Assembly (NCBI RefSeq): GCF_900101465.1 | Contig: NZ_FMZM01000001.1 | Location: forward strand, 310,001 to 374,000 | From: Nocardioides lianchengensis | GTDB taxonomy: Bacteria > Actinomycetota > Actinomycetes > Propionibacteriales > Nocardioidaceae | DNA: 64,000 bases | Reading direction: 5' to 3' | Part shown: piece after piece, positions 39,116-47,095 of the stretch | How the letters are laid out: each line of letters opens with the position of its first letter | Position numbering within the stretch: the first letter of the stretch is position 1 | Made by a program: the position numbers and the translations under genes | Notes under the pieces: generated by a model | Databases searched by the model: none | What the model was told of the DNA's origin: nothing | The model's input: only the letters and a program-made list of their open reading frames with translations

Positions 39116-39933
39116 GCGTCCTCCTCGCGGATGTGGTCGCGGGTGTTCTCGCGGGTCGCCCGGCGGTCGGCCAGCACCAGCAGGTCGCCGGTGGCGGGGT
39201 GCGGGACGACCTCGATCGGGTAGTCGTAGACGCTGCTCAGCAGCGGGCCGGTGAGCACGTCGGCGGGTGCGCCCTCGCCGGCGACCCGGCCGCGCTCGAG
39301 CAGCACCAGTCGGTCGGACCAGGCCGCGGCCAGGCTCAGATCGTGGAGTACGACGACCACCGCGGCGCCGGCGTCCGCCTCGCGCCGGGCCCGCTGCAGC
39401 ACGGTTTCCTGGTGGCCGATGTCGAGGGCCGCGGTCGGCTCGTCGAGCATCAGCACGCCGGTGCGCTGGGCCAGGATCCGGGCGAACGACGTCCGGCCCT
39501 TCTCGCCACCCGAGAGGATCCCGAAGGACCGGTCGGCCAGGGCGGTGGTGTCGGTGGCGGCCATCGACTCGGCCACGATCGCGTCGTCCTGGTCCTCCTC
39601 CGGGCGGCCCCGCCACGGCGAGCGGCCCATCCGGACCACCTCCGCGACCGGGAACGGGAAGGAGATCCGGTGCTCCTGGGTGAGGACGGCCCGCTCGCGG
39701 GCCAGGTCGCGCAGCCGCCAGTCGGCCAGCGGTCGGCGGAGCACCTCGACCTTGCCGGCGGTCGGGTCGAGGTCGCCCGCGAGGACCGCGAGGAGGGTCG
39801 ACTTGCCGGCGCCGTTGGGCCCGGCGAGCGCCACGACCTCGCCGTGACGCACGTCGATGTCGACGCCGTCGAGGACCGGGTTCGAGCCGTAGCGGACGGT
39901 GATGCCGCGGCCGACGAGGGCGGGGGAGGTCAT
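39112..39933 (-). CDS. hmuV: Heme ABC transporter ATP-binding protein
   Basis: A 273-residue ABC ATPase of the heme/siderophore type. It has Walker A GPNGAGKST near residue 38, the Q-loop ERAVLTQEHRISFPF, Walker B VLMLDEPTAALD and the H-loop VLHDLSLAA. The signature is a slightly unusual LSGGEKGRTSFAR instead of the common GGEQQRV form. The sequence AEVVRMGRSPW is characteristic of HmuV. The ATG at 39933 overlaps the hmuU stop by 4 bp. It powers heme import together with HmuU. Confidence 0.93.
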   Translation of the reverse strand: MTSPALVGRGITVRYGSNPVLDGVDIDVRHGEVVALAGPNGAGKSTLLAVLAGDLDPTAGKVEVLRRPLADWRLRDLARERAVLTQEHRISFPFPVAEVVRMGRSPWRGRPEEDQDDAIVAESMAATDTTALADRSFGILSGGEKGRTSFARILAQRTGVLMLDEPTAALDIGHQETVLQRARREADAGAAVVVVLHDLSLAAAWSDRLVLLERGRVAGEGAPADVLTGPLLSSVYDYPIEVVPHPATGDLLVLADRRATRENTRDHIREEDA

Positions 39934-41027
39934 GCCCAGCCCCCCGCCGTACGACGGGTCCGGCGCAGCAGCCAGAAGAAGAACGGCCCGCCGACCAGCG
40001 AGGTCAGCATGCCGATCGGCAGGTCGGCGTACTCGACGAGGGTGCGGGCGCCGAGGTCGGCGACGACCAGGACCAGCGCCCCGGCCAGCATCGAGGCGGG
40101 CAGCAGGACGCGGTGGCCGGGGCCGGTCACCATCCGGATCAGGTGGGGGACCACCAGCCCGACGAAGGCGACGATGCCGCAGAAGCTGACGGCGGCGGCG
40201 GTGAGCAGCGCGACGACGACGATGAGCATGACCCGGAACCGCTCGACGTTGACGCCGAGGTGGCGGGCCGGGCGCTCGCCCAGCGCGAGCAGGTCGAGGT
40301 TGCGGGCGCAGAGCAGCGAGATCACGATGCCGACCGCGGCGAGCGGGGCGACGACGCCGACGTACTGCCAGCGGCTGCCGTTGAGGCTGCCGAGCTGCCA
40401 GAAGACGATCTGCTCGCGGGCCTGGGTGTCGCCGAGGAACATCAGCAGCGCGAGCAGCGCTCCGGCGACGGCGTTGACCGCGATGCCGGTGAGGACCAGG
40501 GTGACGACCTCGGTGCGGCCGTCGGCGCGGGCGAGGACGTAGACGGTCAGGGTGGTGACCAGGCCGCCGACGAACGCGCAGACGGCGAGGGTCCAGTCGC
40601 CGGCGAAGGTCAGGCTGAAGACGATGGCGCACGCGGCGGCGACCGCCGCGCCGGAGGACACCCCGACGACGCTCGGCTCGGCCAGCGGGTTGCCGAAGAT
40701 GCCCTGCATGAGGGCGCCCGCGACGGCCAGCGCGGCACCGACCACGATCGCCATGGCGACCCGCGGGAACCGCACCGACCAGAGCGTCGCGTCGCCGCGC
40801 GGGTGGGTGGGCATCGGGCCCCAGTCGAGCCCGAAGTGGTGGAAGAACGAGCCGGCCACCTGGGCCAGCGGGATCTGCAGCTGGCCGGAGCCGGCCGCGG
40901 CCAGCGACGCGACGACGAGCGCGACGCCCAGGGAGACGAACAGGACGGTGGCCCGTCCGACCCGGGCCCGCGGCGGGCGGGGGACCGCGGTCGCGGTTCC
41001 CGCCTGCGGGGGCGCGGAGACCGTCAC
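39930..41027 (-). CDS. hmuU: Heme ABC transporter permease
   Basis: A 365-residue FecCD/BtuC-family permease with about ten membrane spans. Family segments are VRFPRVAMAIVVGAALAVAG, NPLAEPSVVGVSSGAAV, the cytoplasmic coupling loop ALGERPARHLGVNVER and CGIVAFVGLVVPHLIRM. The GTG at 41027 overlaps hmuT's stop by 4 bp. With HmuV it forms the inner-membrane heme channel. Confidence 0.93.
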   Translation of the reverse strand: MTVSAPPQAGTATAVPRPPRARVGRATVLFVSLGVALVVASLAAAGSGQLQIPLAQVAGSFFHHFGLDWGPMPTHPRGDATLWSVRFPRVAMAIVVGAALAVAGALMQGIFGNPLAEPSVVGVSSGAAVAAACAIVFSLTFAGDWTLAVCAFVGGLVTTLTVYVLARADGRTEVVTLVLTGIAVNAVAGALLALLMFLGDTQAREQIVFWQLGSLNGSRWQYVGVVAPLAAVGIVISLLCARNLDLLALGERPARHLGVNVERFRVMLIVVVALLTAAAVSFCGIVAFVGLVVPHLIRMVTGPGHRVLLPASMLAGALVLVVADLGARTLVEYADLPIGMLTSLVGGPFFFWLLRRTRRTAGGWA

Positions 41028-42139
41028 AGGGCGTCCGGGGCGTAGAACGCGACGGCCAGGGCGTTGAGCACGTTGGAGGTGCGCGGGCCGAAGCTGAGGA
41101 TCTGGTCGTCGTTCATCGCGATGACCCGCTCGTTCTCGCCCGCTGGGGTCTCGGCCAGGGCCGGGAACCGCTCCAGCAGCCCGTCGACGCCGCCGACGGA
41201 GTCCAGGCCCTTGCTCATCATCAGGATCGCGTCGGGCTGGGCGGAGATCAGGCCCTCGTCGTTGACCGGACGCATGCCCTTCCAGCCGATCTCCTTCGAC
41301 ACGTCGTACGCCCCGACGGCCTCGATGAGGGAGTCGGCGCCGGAGTCCTCGCCGAACATGTAGTAGACGCCGGCCTGGCCGCGGGCGTAGAGGAAGATCG
41401 TGCGGAGCTTGCCGGTGACGTTCTGGGGCGCGACCTTCGCGATCTCCGCCGAGGTGGCGGCGGCGTCGGCCGCGATCCGGGCGCCGAGCTCCTTGCCCTG
41501 GGCCGGGACGCCGAGGGCGTCGGCCACCTCCTGGGTCAGCGACTCGAGGTTGTCGAGGCTGCGGTGGGCGTCGGTGACGATGACGGGTACGCCGGCGTCG
41601 CGCAGCTGCAGGATGACGTCCCACGGACCGAGCGAGGTGTCGGTCAGCACCACCGTCGGGTCGAGCGCCAGGATCGCCTCGGCGTTGAGCTCGTGGCCGT
41701 TCTGGGTGACCAGCGGGCGGTCGGCGATCTCGGGGAAGGACGACGAGACGTCGCGGCCGACCACGTTGTCGCCGAGGCCCAGCTCGTAGACGGTGTGCGC
41801 CAGGGTGCCGTAGATGTCGAGCGCCAGGATCCGGCTGACGTCGGTGACCTCGACCTTCGTGCCCTGGGCGTCGGTGACCGTCGTGGGCAGCGCGGGCTCC
41901 GGAGCGTCGTCGACCGGGTCGATCGCGGGGGCGCCGAGGTCGATGTCGACGACCCCCTTCCACGACCGCGGGTCGGCGACCGGGTCGACGTCGGCGAGCT
42001 GCGGGACGGCGGTGGTGGCGTCGTCCCCCTGCTCGCCGTCGCCGTCCGCGGACAGCACCGGACCGCAGGCCGACAGGACGAGGCAAGCAAGGACGAGACC
42101 GACGACCGGACGACCGGTCGCGCGACGGGGGCGACGCAT
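41024..42139 (-). CDS. hmuT: Heme-binding lipoprotein of the ABC transporter
   Basis: A 371-residue substrate-binding lipoprotein. The lipobox LVLSAC puts the acylated Cys at residue 25 of the ATG-initiated form. The mature class III PBP fold shows RILALDIYGTLAHTVYELGLG, AEAILALDPTVVLTDTSLGP and VYYMFGEDSGADSLIEAVGAY, typical of HmuT. AGGAG lies 9 nt before the ATG at 42139. A GTG two codons earlier (42145) is an alternative. It is the first gene of a six-gene operon preceded by two IdeR-like boxes, so expression should rise under iron limitation. Confidence 0.92.
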   Translation of the reverse strand: MRRPRRATGRPVVGLVLACLVLSACGPVLSADGDGEQGDDATTAVPQLADVDPVADPRSWKGVVDIDLGAPAIDPVDDAPEPALPTTVTDAQGTKVEVTDVSRILALDIYGTLAHTVYELGLGDNVVGRDVSSSFPEIADRPLVTQNGHELNAEAILALDPTVVLTDTSLGPWDVILQLRDAGVPVIVTDAHRSLDNLESLTQEVADALGVPAQGKELGARIAADAAATSAEIAKVAPQNVTGKLRTIFLYARGQAGVYYMFGEDSGADSLIEAVGAYDVSKEIGWKGMRPVNDEGLISAQPDAILMMSKGLDSVGGVDGLLERFPALAETPAGENERVIAMNDDQILSFGPRTSNVLNALAVAFYAPDAL

Positions 42140-42200
42140 GTGCACGAGCTCCTGACCTGGCGACGCCCATCGTCGCCCGGAGCAGCATACGCCCTCTTAA

Positions 42201-42239
42201 TTAGGTATGCCTTACCTACCCCAGGTTTGCCTAACCTGG
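42201..42239. promoter_or_regulatory. Tandem IdeR/DtxR-like iron boxes upstream of the heme operon
   Basis: The first box, TTAGGTATGCCTTACCTAC (42201-42219), matches the 19-bp consensus at 17 positions. The second (42221-42239) keeps the core AGGTTTGCCTAACCT. Their centres are 20 bp apart, about two helical turns, so two regulator dimers could bind on the same face. They lie 62-100 bp upstream of the hmuT ATG. Confidence 0.82.
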
Positions 42240-42250
42240 CCTGGACCGGT

Positions 42251-42877
42251 TCAGGCCGGAGCGGTGACCATCGCGGTGACCATCGAGATCAGGTTGCGGA
42301 TGAAGTCCTCGGTCGACAGCTGGGTCCGCCCGGGGCCCTCGCGGTCGCCGGCCCGGGCCCGGTCGGCGATCGAGCGCAGCAGGAACGTGGTCGCCAGCGC
42401 CATCCGCTCGTCGCGGATCTGCTCCGACATCTCCGGCAGCCGCTGGTGGAGCAGCTCGTAGACCTCGTAGCCGCCGGACCGGCCGAGCGCCTCCTGGACG
42501 GCGGTCTCGGCGCCACCGGCCTCCTCGTCGACCAGCTGCGCGACGATCTGGAGGAAGCAGCGGCCCCGCCACCCGGTCTCAGCGAGCTCGACCGACGGTC
42601 GTACGACGGCCTCGAAGACACTGGCCAGGTCGTCGTCGGGCGTGCCCTGCGCGACGGCGAGGAGCTCGCGCTCGCGGGGGCCGAGGAACTCGGCCTCGCG
42701 CTCGAGCACGGCGACGAGCATCCCCTCGCGGGAGCCGAAGTGATAGTGCACCGCACCGCGGTTGCGCTGACCGGCCTGCCTCGTGATCTCGAGGAGCGAG
42801 GCGTTGTGGACGCCGTGCTCGGCGAACGCGCGTGTCGCCGCGTCGATGAGGAGCTGCCGAGTGTCGCTGGCCGTCAT
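42251..42877 (-). CDS. TetR-family transcriptional regulator
   Basis: A 208-residue regulator. The HTH spans about residues 27-47 (ASLLEITRQAGQRNRGAVHYHFGS) with the TetR-type end SREGMLVAVLE. The C-terminal helical domain carries VDEEAGGAETAVQEALGRSG and a positively charged end. It lies 14 bp downstream of punA on the same strand and upstream of hmuT, so it could be co-transcribed with punA. The target is unknown. I saw no clear palindrome in its immediate surroundings other than the iron boxes. Confidence 0.87.
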   Translation of the reverse strand: MTASDTRQLLIDAATRAFAEHGVHNASLLEITRQAGQRNRGAVHYHFGSREGMLVAVLEREAEFLGPRERELLAVAQGTPDDDLASVFEAVVRPSVELAETGWRGRCFLQIVAQLVDEEAGGAETAVQEALGRSGGYEVYELLHQRLPEMSEQIRDERMALATTFLLRSIADRARAGDREGPGRTQLSTEDFIRNLISMVTAMVTAPA

Positions 42878-42891
42878 CTGGTTCCCCTTTG

Positions 42892-43695
42892 TCAGATCCC
42901 CGGGACGACCCGGCTCAGCAGGTCGCCCATGCGCGATGCCGCCGCCCGTCCCGCCTCGAGGACCTCGGTGTGGTCCAGGGGCGCATCGCTGATGCCGGCG
43001 GCCAGGTTGGTGACCAGGCTGATGCCCAGCACCTCCATGCCCGCCTCGCGTGCAGCGATCGCCTCCAGGGTCGTGCTCATCCCGACCAGGTGTCCACCGA
43101 TGATCCCGGCCATCCGAACCTCGGCCGGGGTCTCGTAGTGCGGCCCGGGGAACTGCACGTAGACGCCCTCGTCGAGGGAGGGGTCGACCTCGCGGCACAG
43201 GGTGCGCAGGCGCGGGGAGTAGAGGTCGGTGAGATCGACGAAGCGGGCCCCCACGATGGGCGAGCGGCCGGTCAGGTTGATGTGGTCGCTGATCAGCACC
43301 GGGGTGCCGGGCGTCCAGCTCTCCTTCAGTCCGCCGCAGCCGTTGGTCAGCACGATGCTGCGGCAGCCGGCCGCGGCCGCCGTACGCACGCCGTGGACGA
43401 CCGCCTCGACGCCCTTGCCCTCGTAGTAGTGGGTGCGGCTCAGGAAGACCAGCAGCTGCTTGTCGCCCGCCGTGATCGACCGGATCTTGCCCGAGTGGCC
43501 CGCCACCGCCGCCGCCGAGAACCCCGGCAGGTCGGTCGTGTCGATCTCGGCCGTCGCCGTCCCGAGGGCGTCGACCGCCGGCAGCCAGCCCGACCCCAGG
43601 ACCAGCGCCACGTCGTGGCTGGGCACCCCCGTGAGCTCCGCCAGGGTCGCGGCGGCCTCCTCGGCCAGGGCATAGGGATCAGGCGTGTCCGTCAC
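42892..43695 (-). CDS. punA: Purine nucleoside phosphorylase
   Basis: A 267-residue trimeric-type phosphorylase cleaving inosine, guanosine and their deoxy forms. Visible features are VALVLGSGWLPAVD (phosphate loop), LSRTHYYEGKG, IVLTNGCGGL (the actinobacterial form of the NAAGG motif), VQFPGPHYETPAEVRM and VGMSTTLEAIAAREAGMEVLGISLVTNLAAG. GTG start at 43695. It completes the purine arm of the nucleoside pathway (Add gives inosine, PunA gives hypoxanthine). A repeat-bounded cassette begins only 73 bp upstream of its start, so that insertion may have altered its promoter. Confidence 0.95.
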   Translation of the reverse strand: MTDTPDPYALAEEAAATLAELTGVPSHDVALVLGSGWLPAVDALGTATAEIDTTDLPGFSAAAVAGHSGKIRSITAGDKQLLVFLSRTHYYEGKGVEAVVHGVRTAAAAGCRSIVLTNGCGGLKESWTPGTPVLISDHINLTGRSPIVGARFVDLTDLYSPRLRTLCREVDPSLDEGVYVQFPGPHYETPAEVRMAGIIGGHLVGMSTTLEAIAAREAGMEVLGISLVTNLAAGISDAPLDHTEVLEAGRAAASRMGDLLSRVVPGI

Positions 43696-43767
43696 GCGCC
43701 GGACTCTAGTCCTGTCGGGCCCTGGAAGCGCGTCAAGGCGGTCAGGACGCGGCGTGGCGTGGGGGGT

Positions 43768-43850
43768 GTCCTACTTACCCGGATCCCCGGGTAAGTAGGA
43801 CGTTCCCGGCCGATGCATTCCCCGGCAACGTCCGGGAAAGGCCGGGAAGC
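43768..43850. repeat. Left 83-bp terminal inverted repeat, with internal hairpin
   Basis: The outer part is a perfect 15-bp hairpin (GTCCTACTTACCCGG at 43768-43782, its complement at 43787-43801, ATCC loop). The inner part (43802-43850) contains GTTCCCGGCCGA and ends in GGGAAAGGCCGGGAAGC. 70 of 83 positions match the inverted right copy. Most differences lie in the hairpin loop and in the middle segment 43814-43833. Confidence 0.85.
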
Positions 43851-43981
43851 TCGGGCGCGATCGCCGCGCCGAGCACGAACAGCGGGCCACGAGTCGCGCA
43901 CAGGACGGCCTGCGGAACCACCTTTCCACAGGCCGTACGGCGGGCCGCGTCGCCCCCCGGCGCCGCGGGCAGAGCGGTCGC

Positions 43982-44941
43982 ATGATGATCCCCAAGCGTG
44001 ACCCCGACGACCCGCGGAACGGTCCGGTGATCCTCCGCCAGCAGCTGCTCAAGGCCGGATGGAACGACCGGGCCATCCGCCGCCGGATCCACAGCGGCCA
44101 GTGGACCCGGATTCGCAACGGCGCCTTCATCCCCACCGAGCAGTGGAAGCAGCTCGACGACGCCGGCCGGCACGGACTGCGGGCGCGCGCGGTCCAGCAG
44201 CAGGCCAAGACGGAGGTGGTCCTCTCGCACGTCTCCGGCTTGCCGGAGTACGACGCACCCACCTGGGGCCTCGACCTGTCCGAGGTGCACGTGACGCGGC
44301 CGGACGGCAAGGCCGGTCGGCACGAGGCCGGCGTGCAGCAGCACTGCGGGACGGTCGAGAAGGAGGACGTCGTCACCCGCAACGGTGTCCAGGTCATGAC
44401 GGCGACCCGCCTCGTGCTCGAGGTGACGACGTTCGGGGACGCGGAGGCCAGTCTGGTGGTGGCCAACCACCTGCTCCATGTCGAGGCGACGACCCCCGAG
44501 ATGCTGAGAGCGCGCTACGAGTCGATGACCCAGTGGCCGAAGACCCTCATCACCGACCTGGTCCTGCGCCTGGCCGACCCGCGGATCGAGACGCCCGGGG
44601 AGAGTCGGACCTTCTATCTGATCTTCCGGCAGGGTCTTCCCCGTCCCCAGCCTCAGTACGTCGTCACCGACGCCGCGGGCGACTTCGTGGCCCGCGTCGA
44701 CTTCGCGTGGCCCGAGCTCGGCGTCTGGCTGGAGTTCGACGGCCAGGTGAAGTACGAGAAGCTGCTGAAGCCGGGCCAGCGGGCCAGCGACGTCGTCCTG
44801 CAGGAGAAGGAGCGCGAGAAGGCCATCCGCCGCGCCACGGGCTGGCGTTGCATCCGCATCACCTGGGCCGACCTGGCCCACCCCGAGCTCACCGCGGCTC
44901 GCATCCGGGCCGAGCTGTTCCCGGACGAGGTCGCCGCCTGA
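43982..44941 (+). CDS. AbiEi-type HTH protein with C-terminal DUF559/Vsr-like nuclease fold
   Basis: A 319-residue protein. The N-terminus (about 12-60) resembles the AbiEi winged-helix domain (ILRQQLLKAGWNDRAIRRRI, GQWTRIRNGAFI). The C-terminus matches the DUF559 branch of the PD-(D/E)XK superfamily: Glu207 in GESRTF, Asp240 in RVDFAWPE, then Glu251-x-Asp253 in WLEFDGQVKYEKL with Lys257, and a final GWRCIRITWADL strand. Such proteins are often annotated as type IV antitoxin-domain proteins, but there is no AbiEii toxin gene beside it. It is the only gene between two 83-bp inverted repeats. A DNA-nicking or repair-type role on palindromic DNA is possible. Active-site residues look intact. Confidence 0.8.
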   Translation: MMIPKRDPDDPRNGPVILRQQLLKAGWNDRAIRRRIHSGQWTRIRNGAFIPTEQWKQLDDAGRHGLRARAVQQQAKTEVVLSHVSGLPEYDAPTWGLDLSEVHVTRPDGKAGRHEAGVQQHCGTVEKEDVVTRNGVQVMTATRLVLEVTTFGDAEASLVVANHLLHVEATTPEMLRARYESMTQWPKTLITDLVLRLADPRIETPGESRTFYLIFRQGLPRPQPQYVVTDAAGDFVARVDFAWPELGVWLEFDGQVKYEKLLKPGQRASDVVLQEKEREKAIRRATGWRCIRITWADLAHPELTAARIRAELFPDEVAA

Positions 44942-44948
44942 GCGGAGG

Positions 44949-45031
44949 GCTTCCCGGCCTTTCCCTGACGTTCCTGGGGGAAGGTTCGGCCGGGAACGTC
45001 CTACTTACCCTGATCGCCGGGTAACTAGGAC
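44949..45031. repeat. Right 83-bp terminal inverted repeat, with internal hairpin
   Basis: This is the inverted counterpart of 43768-43850. It starts GCTTCCCGGCCTTTCCC and ends with the hairpin GTCCTACTTACCC (44998-45010) pairing with GGGTAACTAGGAC (45019-45031), with one mismatch. It begins 7 bp after the nuclease-fold gene's stop and ends 10 bp before the stop of the next, oppositely oriented gene. Confidence 0.85.
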
Positions 45032-45040
45032 GACCGCCCC

Positions 45041-45493
45041 CTACAGCCCCGTCGACCGACAAGGCCGCCGACGAAGCGCGGCGACATAGTCGTCCGGCGC
45101 ATCCGCGGCCTCGGCGGCGTCGGCCAGCACGCCGAGGTGGAGGGCGGAGGGCAGGCCGCCCTCGTAGGCGTCGAGCACGTAGGTCCAGGCGACGACCTCG
45201 CCGGTCATCGTGGCGACCCGGACCTTGGTCTTGCGGTAGAGGCCGGAGTCGGCGGACTCCCAGCCGTCGAGGAGCGTCTCGTCCTCGCGGGTGACGTCGT
45301 ACACGCCGACGAAGACCTGTTCGAAGGGGTCCTGGACGATTGTGGGGAGGGCGCCGTCCCAGCCGTGCTCCTCGCCGCCGAAGGTCAGCCGCCAGCCCTC
45401 CAGCCAGCCCGTCGTCTGCAGCGGGGAGTGCGGGCAGCGCTCGCCCATCCGAGCGGGGTCCAGGTTGGTCCCGTAGGCGGCGTAGAGCGTCAC
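45041..45493 (-). CDS. Gamma-glutamylcyclotransferase-like protein
   Basis: A 150-residue protein of the GGCT/AIG2 fold. The YGTNLDP loop near the N-terminus corresponds to the family YGSNL/YGTL substrate loop. Later segments, [20 protein letters not shown] and [20 protein letters not shown], follow the GGCT pattern, with Glu in the position of the usual catalytic acid. The GTG at 45493 gives a family-like start, and the frame extending upstream is non-coding. It is divergent from lpd with an 81-bp gap. The true substrate is unknown. Confidence 0.8.
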   Translation of the reverse strand: MTLYAAYGTNLDPARMGERCPHSPLQTTGWLEGWRLTFGGEEHGWDGALPTIVQDPFEQVFVGVYDVTREDETLLDGWESADSGLYRKTKVRVATMTGEVVAWTYVLDAYEGGLPSALHLGVLADAAEAADAPDDYVAALRRRPCRSTGL

Positions 45494-45574
45494 GGGGGAG
45501 AGGCTACTGGCGCTGTCACGTCCAGGAGCCTCCCGACTGGGGGTGACCTGCGCGACAGCACTACTCTGGAGGCC

Positions 45575-46969
45575 GTGACCACCCACTTCGATGTCCTCGT
45601 CCTCGGTGCCGGTCCCGGCGGTTACGTCGCCGCGATCCGCGCCTCCCAGCTCGGCAAGACCGTCGCGGTTGTCGAGGACAAGTACTGGGGAGGTGTCTGC
45701 CTCAACGTCGGCTGCATCCCCTCCAAGGCGCTCCTGAAGAACGCCGAGCTCGCGCACACGCTCACCCACGAGAAGGCCAAGTACGGCATCGAGGGCGACG
45801 CGACGATGTCCTTCGGCCCGACCCACGCGCGCTCCCGCCAGGTGAGCGCCGGGATCGTCAAGGGCGTCCACTTCCTGATGAAGAAGAACAAGGTCACCGA
45901 GATCGACGGGTGGGGCACGCTCACCGGTCCGAAGGGGATCGACGTCAAGGACAAGGACGGCGGCACGACGTCGTACACCTTCGACGACCTGATCATCGCC
46001 ACCGGCGCCCAGGTCCGGATGCTGCCGGGCATGAAGAAGAGCGCCAACGTGGTGACCTACGAGGAGCAGATCCTCGACGAGAACCTCCCCGGCTCGCTCA
46101 TCATCGGCGGCTCGGGCGCGATCGGCGTCGAGTTCGCCTACGTCATGGCGAACTTCGGGGTCGACGTGACCATCGTCGAGTTCCTCGACCGGATGGTGCC
46201 GACCGAGGACGCCGCCGTGTCCAAGGAGCTGCTGAAGCACTACAAGAAGCTCGGCGTGAAGGTCCTCCTCTCGACCAAGGTCGAGAACGTCGAGGACACC
46301 GGCTCGGGGGTCCGGGTCACCGTCAGCAAGGACGGCAAGGAGGAGGTCCTCGAGGCTGACAAGATGCTCGCCGCCTTCGGCTTCGCCCCGCGCGTGGAGG
46401 GCTACGGCCTCGACGCGGCCGGCGTCCAGCTGACCGAGCGCGGCGCGATCGCCATCGACGACTTCGGCCGCACCAACGTCGACGGCGTCTACGCCATCGG
46501 CGACGTCACCGGCAAGCTGATGCTGGCCCACGTCGCCGAGGCGATGGGCATCGTCGCCGCCGAGACCCTCGCCGGCGCCGAGACCATGCCGGTCGAGTAC
46601 GACTTCGTCCCGCGCGCGACGTACTGCCAGCCGCAGATCGCGTCCTTCGGCTACACCGAGGCCCAGGCCGAGGAGAAGGGGTACGACGTCAAGACGGCCA
46701 CCTTCCCCTTCTCGGCCAACGGCAAGGCGCAGGGTTTGGGCGAGGCCGTCGGCTTCGTCAAGATCGTCGCCGACGCCGAGCACAACGAGATCGTCGGCGC
46801 CCACCTGATCGGCCCCGACGTGACCGAGCTGCTGCCGGTCCTGACGCTGGCCCAGAAGTGGGACCTGACGGCCGACGAGGTCGCCCGCAACGTCTTCGCC
46901 CACCCGACGCTCGGCGAGTCCGTGAAGGAAGCCATCCATGGCATCGCCGGCCACATGATCAACCTTTAG
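45575..46969 (+). CDS. lpd: Dihydrolipoyl dehydrogenase (E3)
   Basis: A 464-residue FAD flavoprotein that reoxidises dihydrolipoamide in pyruvate and 2-oxoglutarate dehydrogenase complexes and passes electrons to NAD+. It has the FAD motif [13 protein letters not shown], the redox-active disulfide [14 protein letters not shown], the NAD motif [13 protein letters not shown], a second FAD-contact [17 protein letters not shown] and the His-Glu base in [14 protein letters not shown]. The GTG at 45575 follows CTGGAGG with good spacing. A hairpin-rich 126-bp spacer separates it from the paralogue LpdA-like gene downstream. Confidence 0.96.
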   Translation: MTTHFDVLVLGAGPGGYVAAIRASQLGKTVAVVEDKYWGGVCLNVGCIPSKALLKNAELAHTLTHEKAKYGIEGDATMSFGPTHARSRQVSAGIVKGVHFLMKKNKVTEIDGWGTLTGPKGIDVKDKDGGTTSYTFDDLIIATGAQVRMLPGMKKSANVVTYEEQILDENLPGSLIIGGSGAIGVEFAYVMANFGVDVTIVEFLDRMVPTEDAAVSKELLKHYKKLGVKVLLSTKVENVEDTGSGVRVTVSKDGKEEVLEADKMLAAFGFAPRVEGYGLDAAGVQLTERGAIAIDDFGRTNVDGVYAIGDVTGKLMLAHVAEAMGIVAAETLAGAETMPVEYDFVPRATYCQPQIASFGYTEAQAEEKGYDVKTATFPFSANGKAQGLGEAVGFVKIVADAEHNEIVGAHLIGPDVTELLPVLTLAQKWDLTADEVARNVFAHPTLGESVKEAIHGIAGHMINL

Positions 46970-46976
46970 AGGCCAG

Positions 46977-47052
46977 CCGGCACCGAGCGCAGCGAGGTGC
47001 CGGCGTCGGCCGAGAAGGTCGAGTGCCGCCGCGACTGAGGAACGAAGTCGCG
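46977..47052. repeat. Two short hairpins in the lpd-downstream spacer
   Basis: The first hairpin pairs CCGGCACC (46977-46984) with GGTGCCGG (46996-47003) around GAGCGCAGCGA. The second pairs CGCGACT (47030-47036) with AGTCGCG (47046-47052). This type of short palindromic intergenic sequence is common in Nocardioides-like genomes, so a dispersed repeat is likely, though terminator activity for lpd is possible. Confidence 0.5.
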
Positions 47053-47095
47053 ACGCGGTGTATCGAGACCCCCATACCGGAGAGAGACGATTCGG

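Larger units (their letters stand above)
43768..45031. mobile_element. Putative 1264-bp single-gene cassette with 83-bp terminal inverted repeats
   Basis: The segments 43768-43850 and 44949-45031 are inverted copies of each other, each exactly 83 bp and identical at 70 positions. Each begins with its own hairpin. Between them lies only the AbiEi/DUF559 gene, whose stop codon is 7 bp from the right repeat. No transposase is present and I saw no target-site duplication. The compact architecture suggests a mobilised unit in which the nuclease-fold protein could act on the repeats. It sits between punA and a cyclotransferase-like gene. Mobility is inference. Confidence 0.6.

Noticed and set aside
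43982..44941. A complete type IV toxin-antitoxin pair
   Set aside because: Only the AbiEi-like domain is present. The next genes are punA and a cyclotransferase-like protein, with no AbiEii nucleotidyltransferase.
43768..45031. Target-site duplication around the DUF559 cassette
   Set aside because: The bases outside the two 83-bp repeats do not match over 2-10 bp, so no duplication can be claimed.
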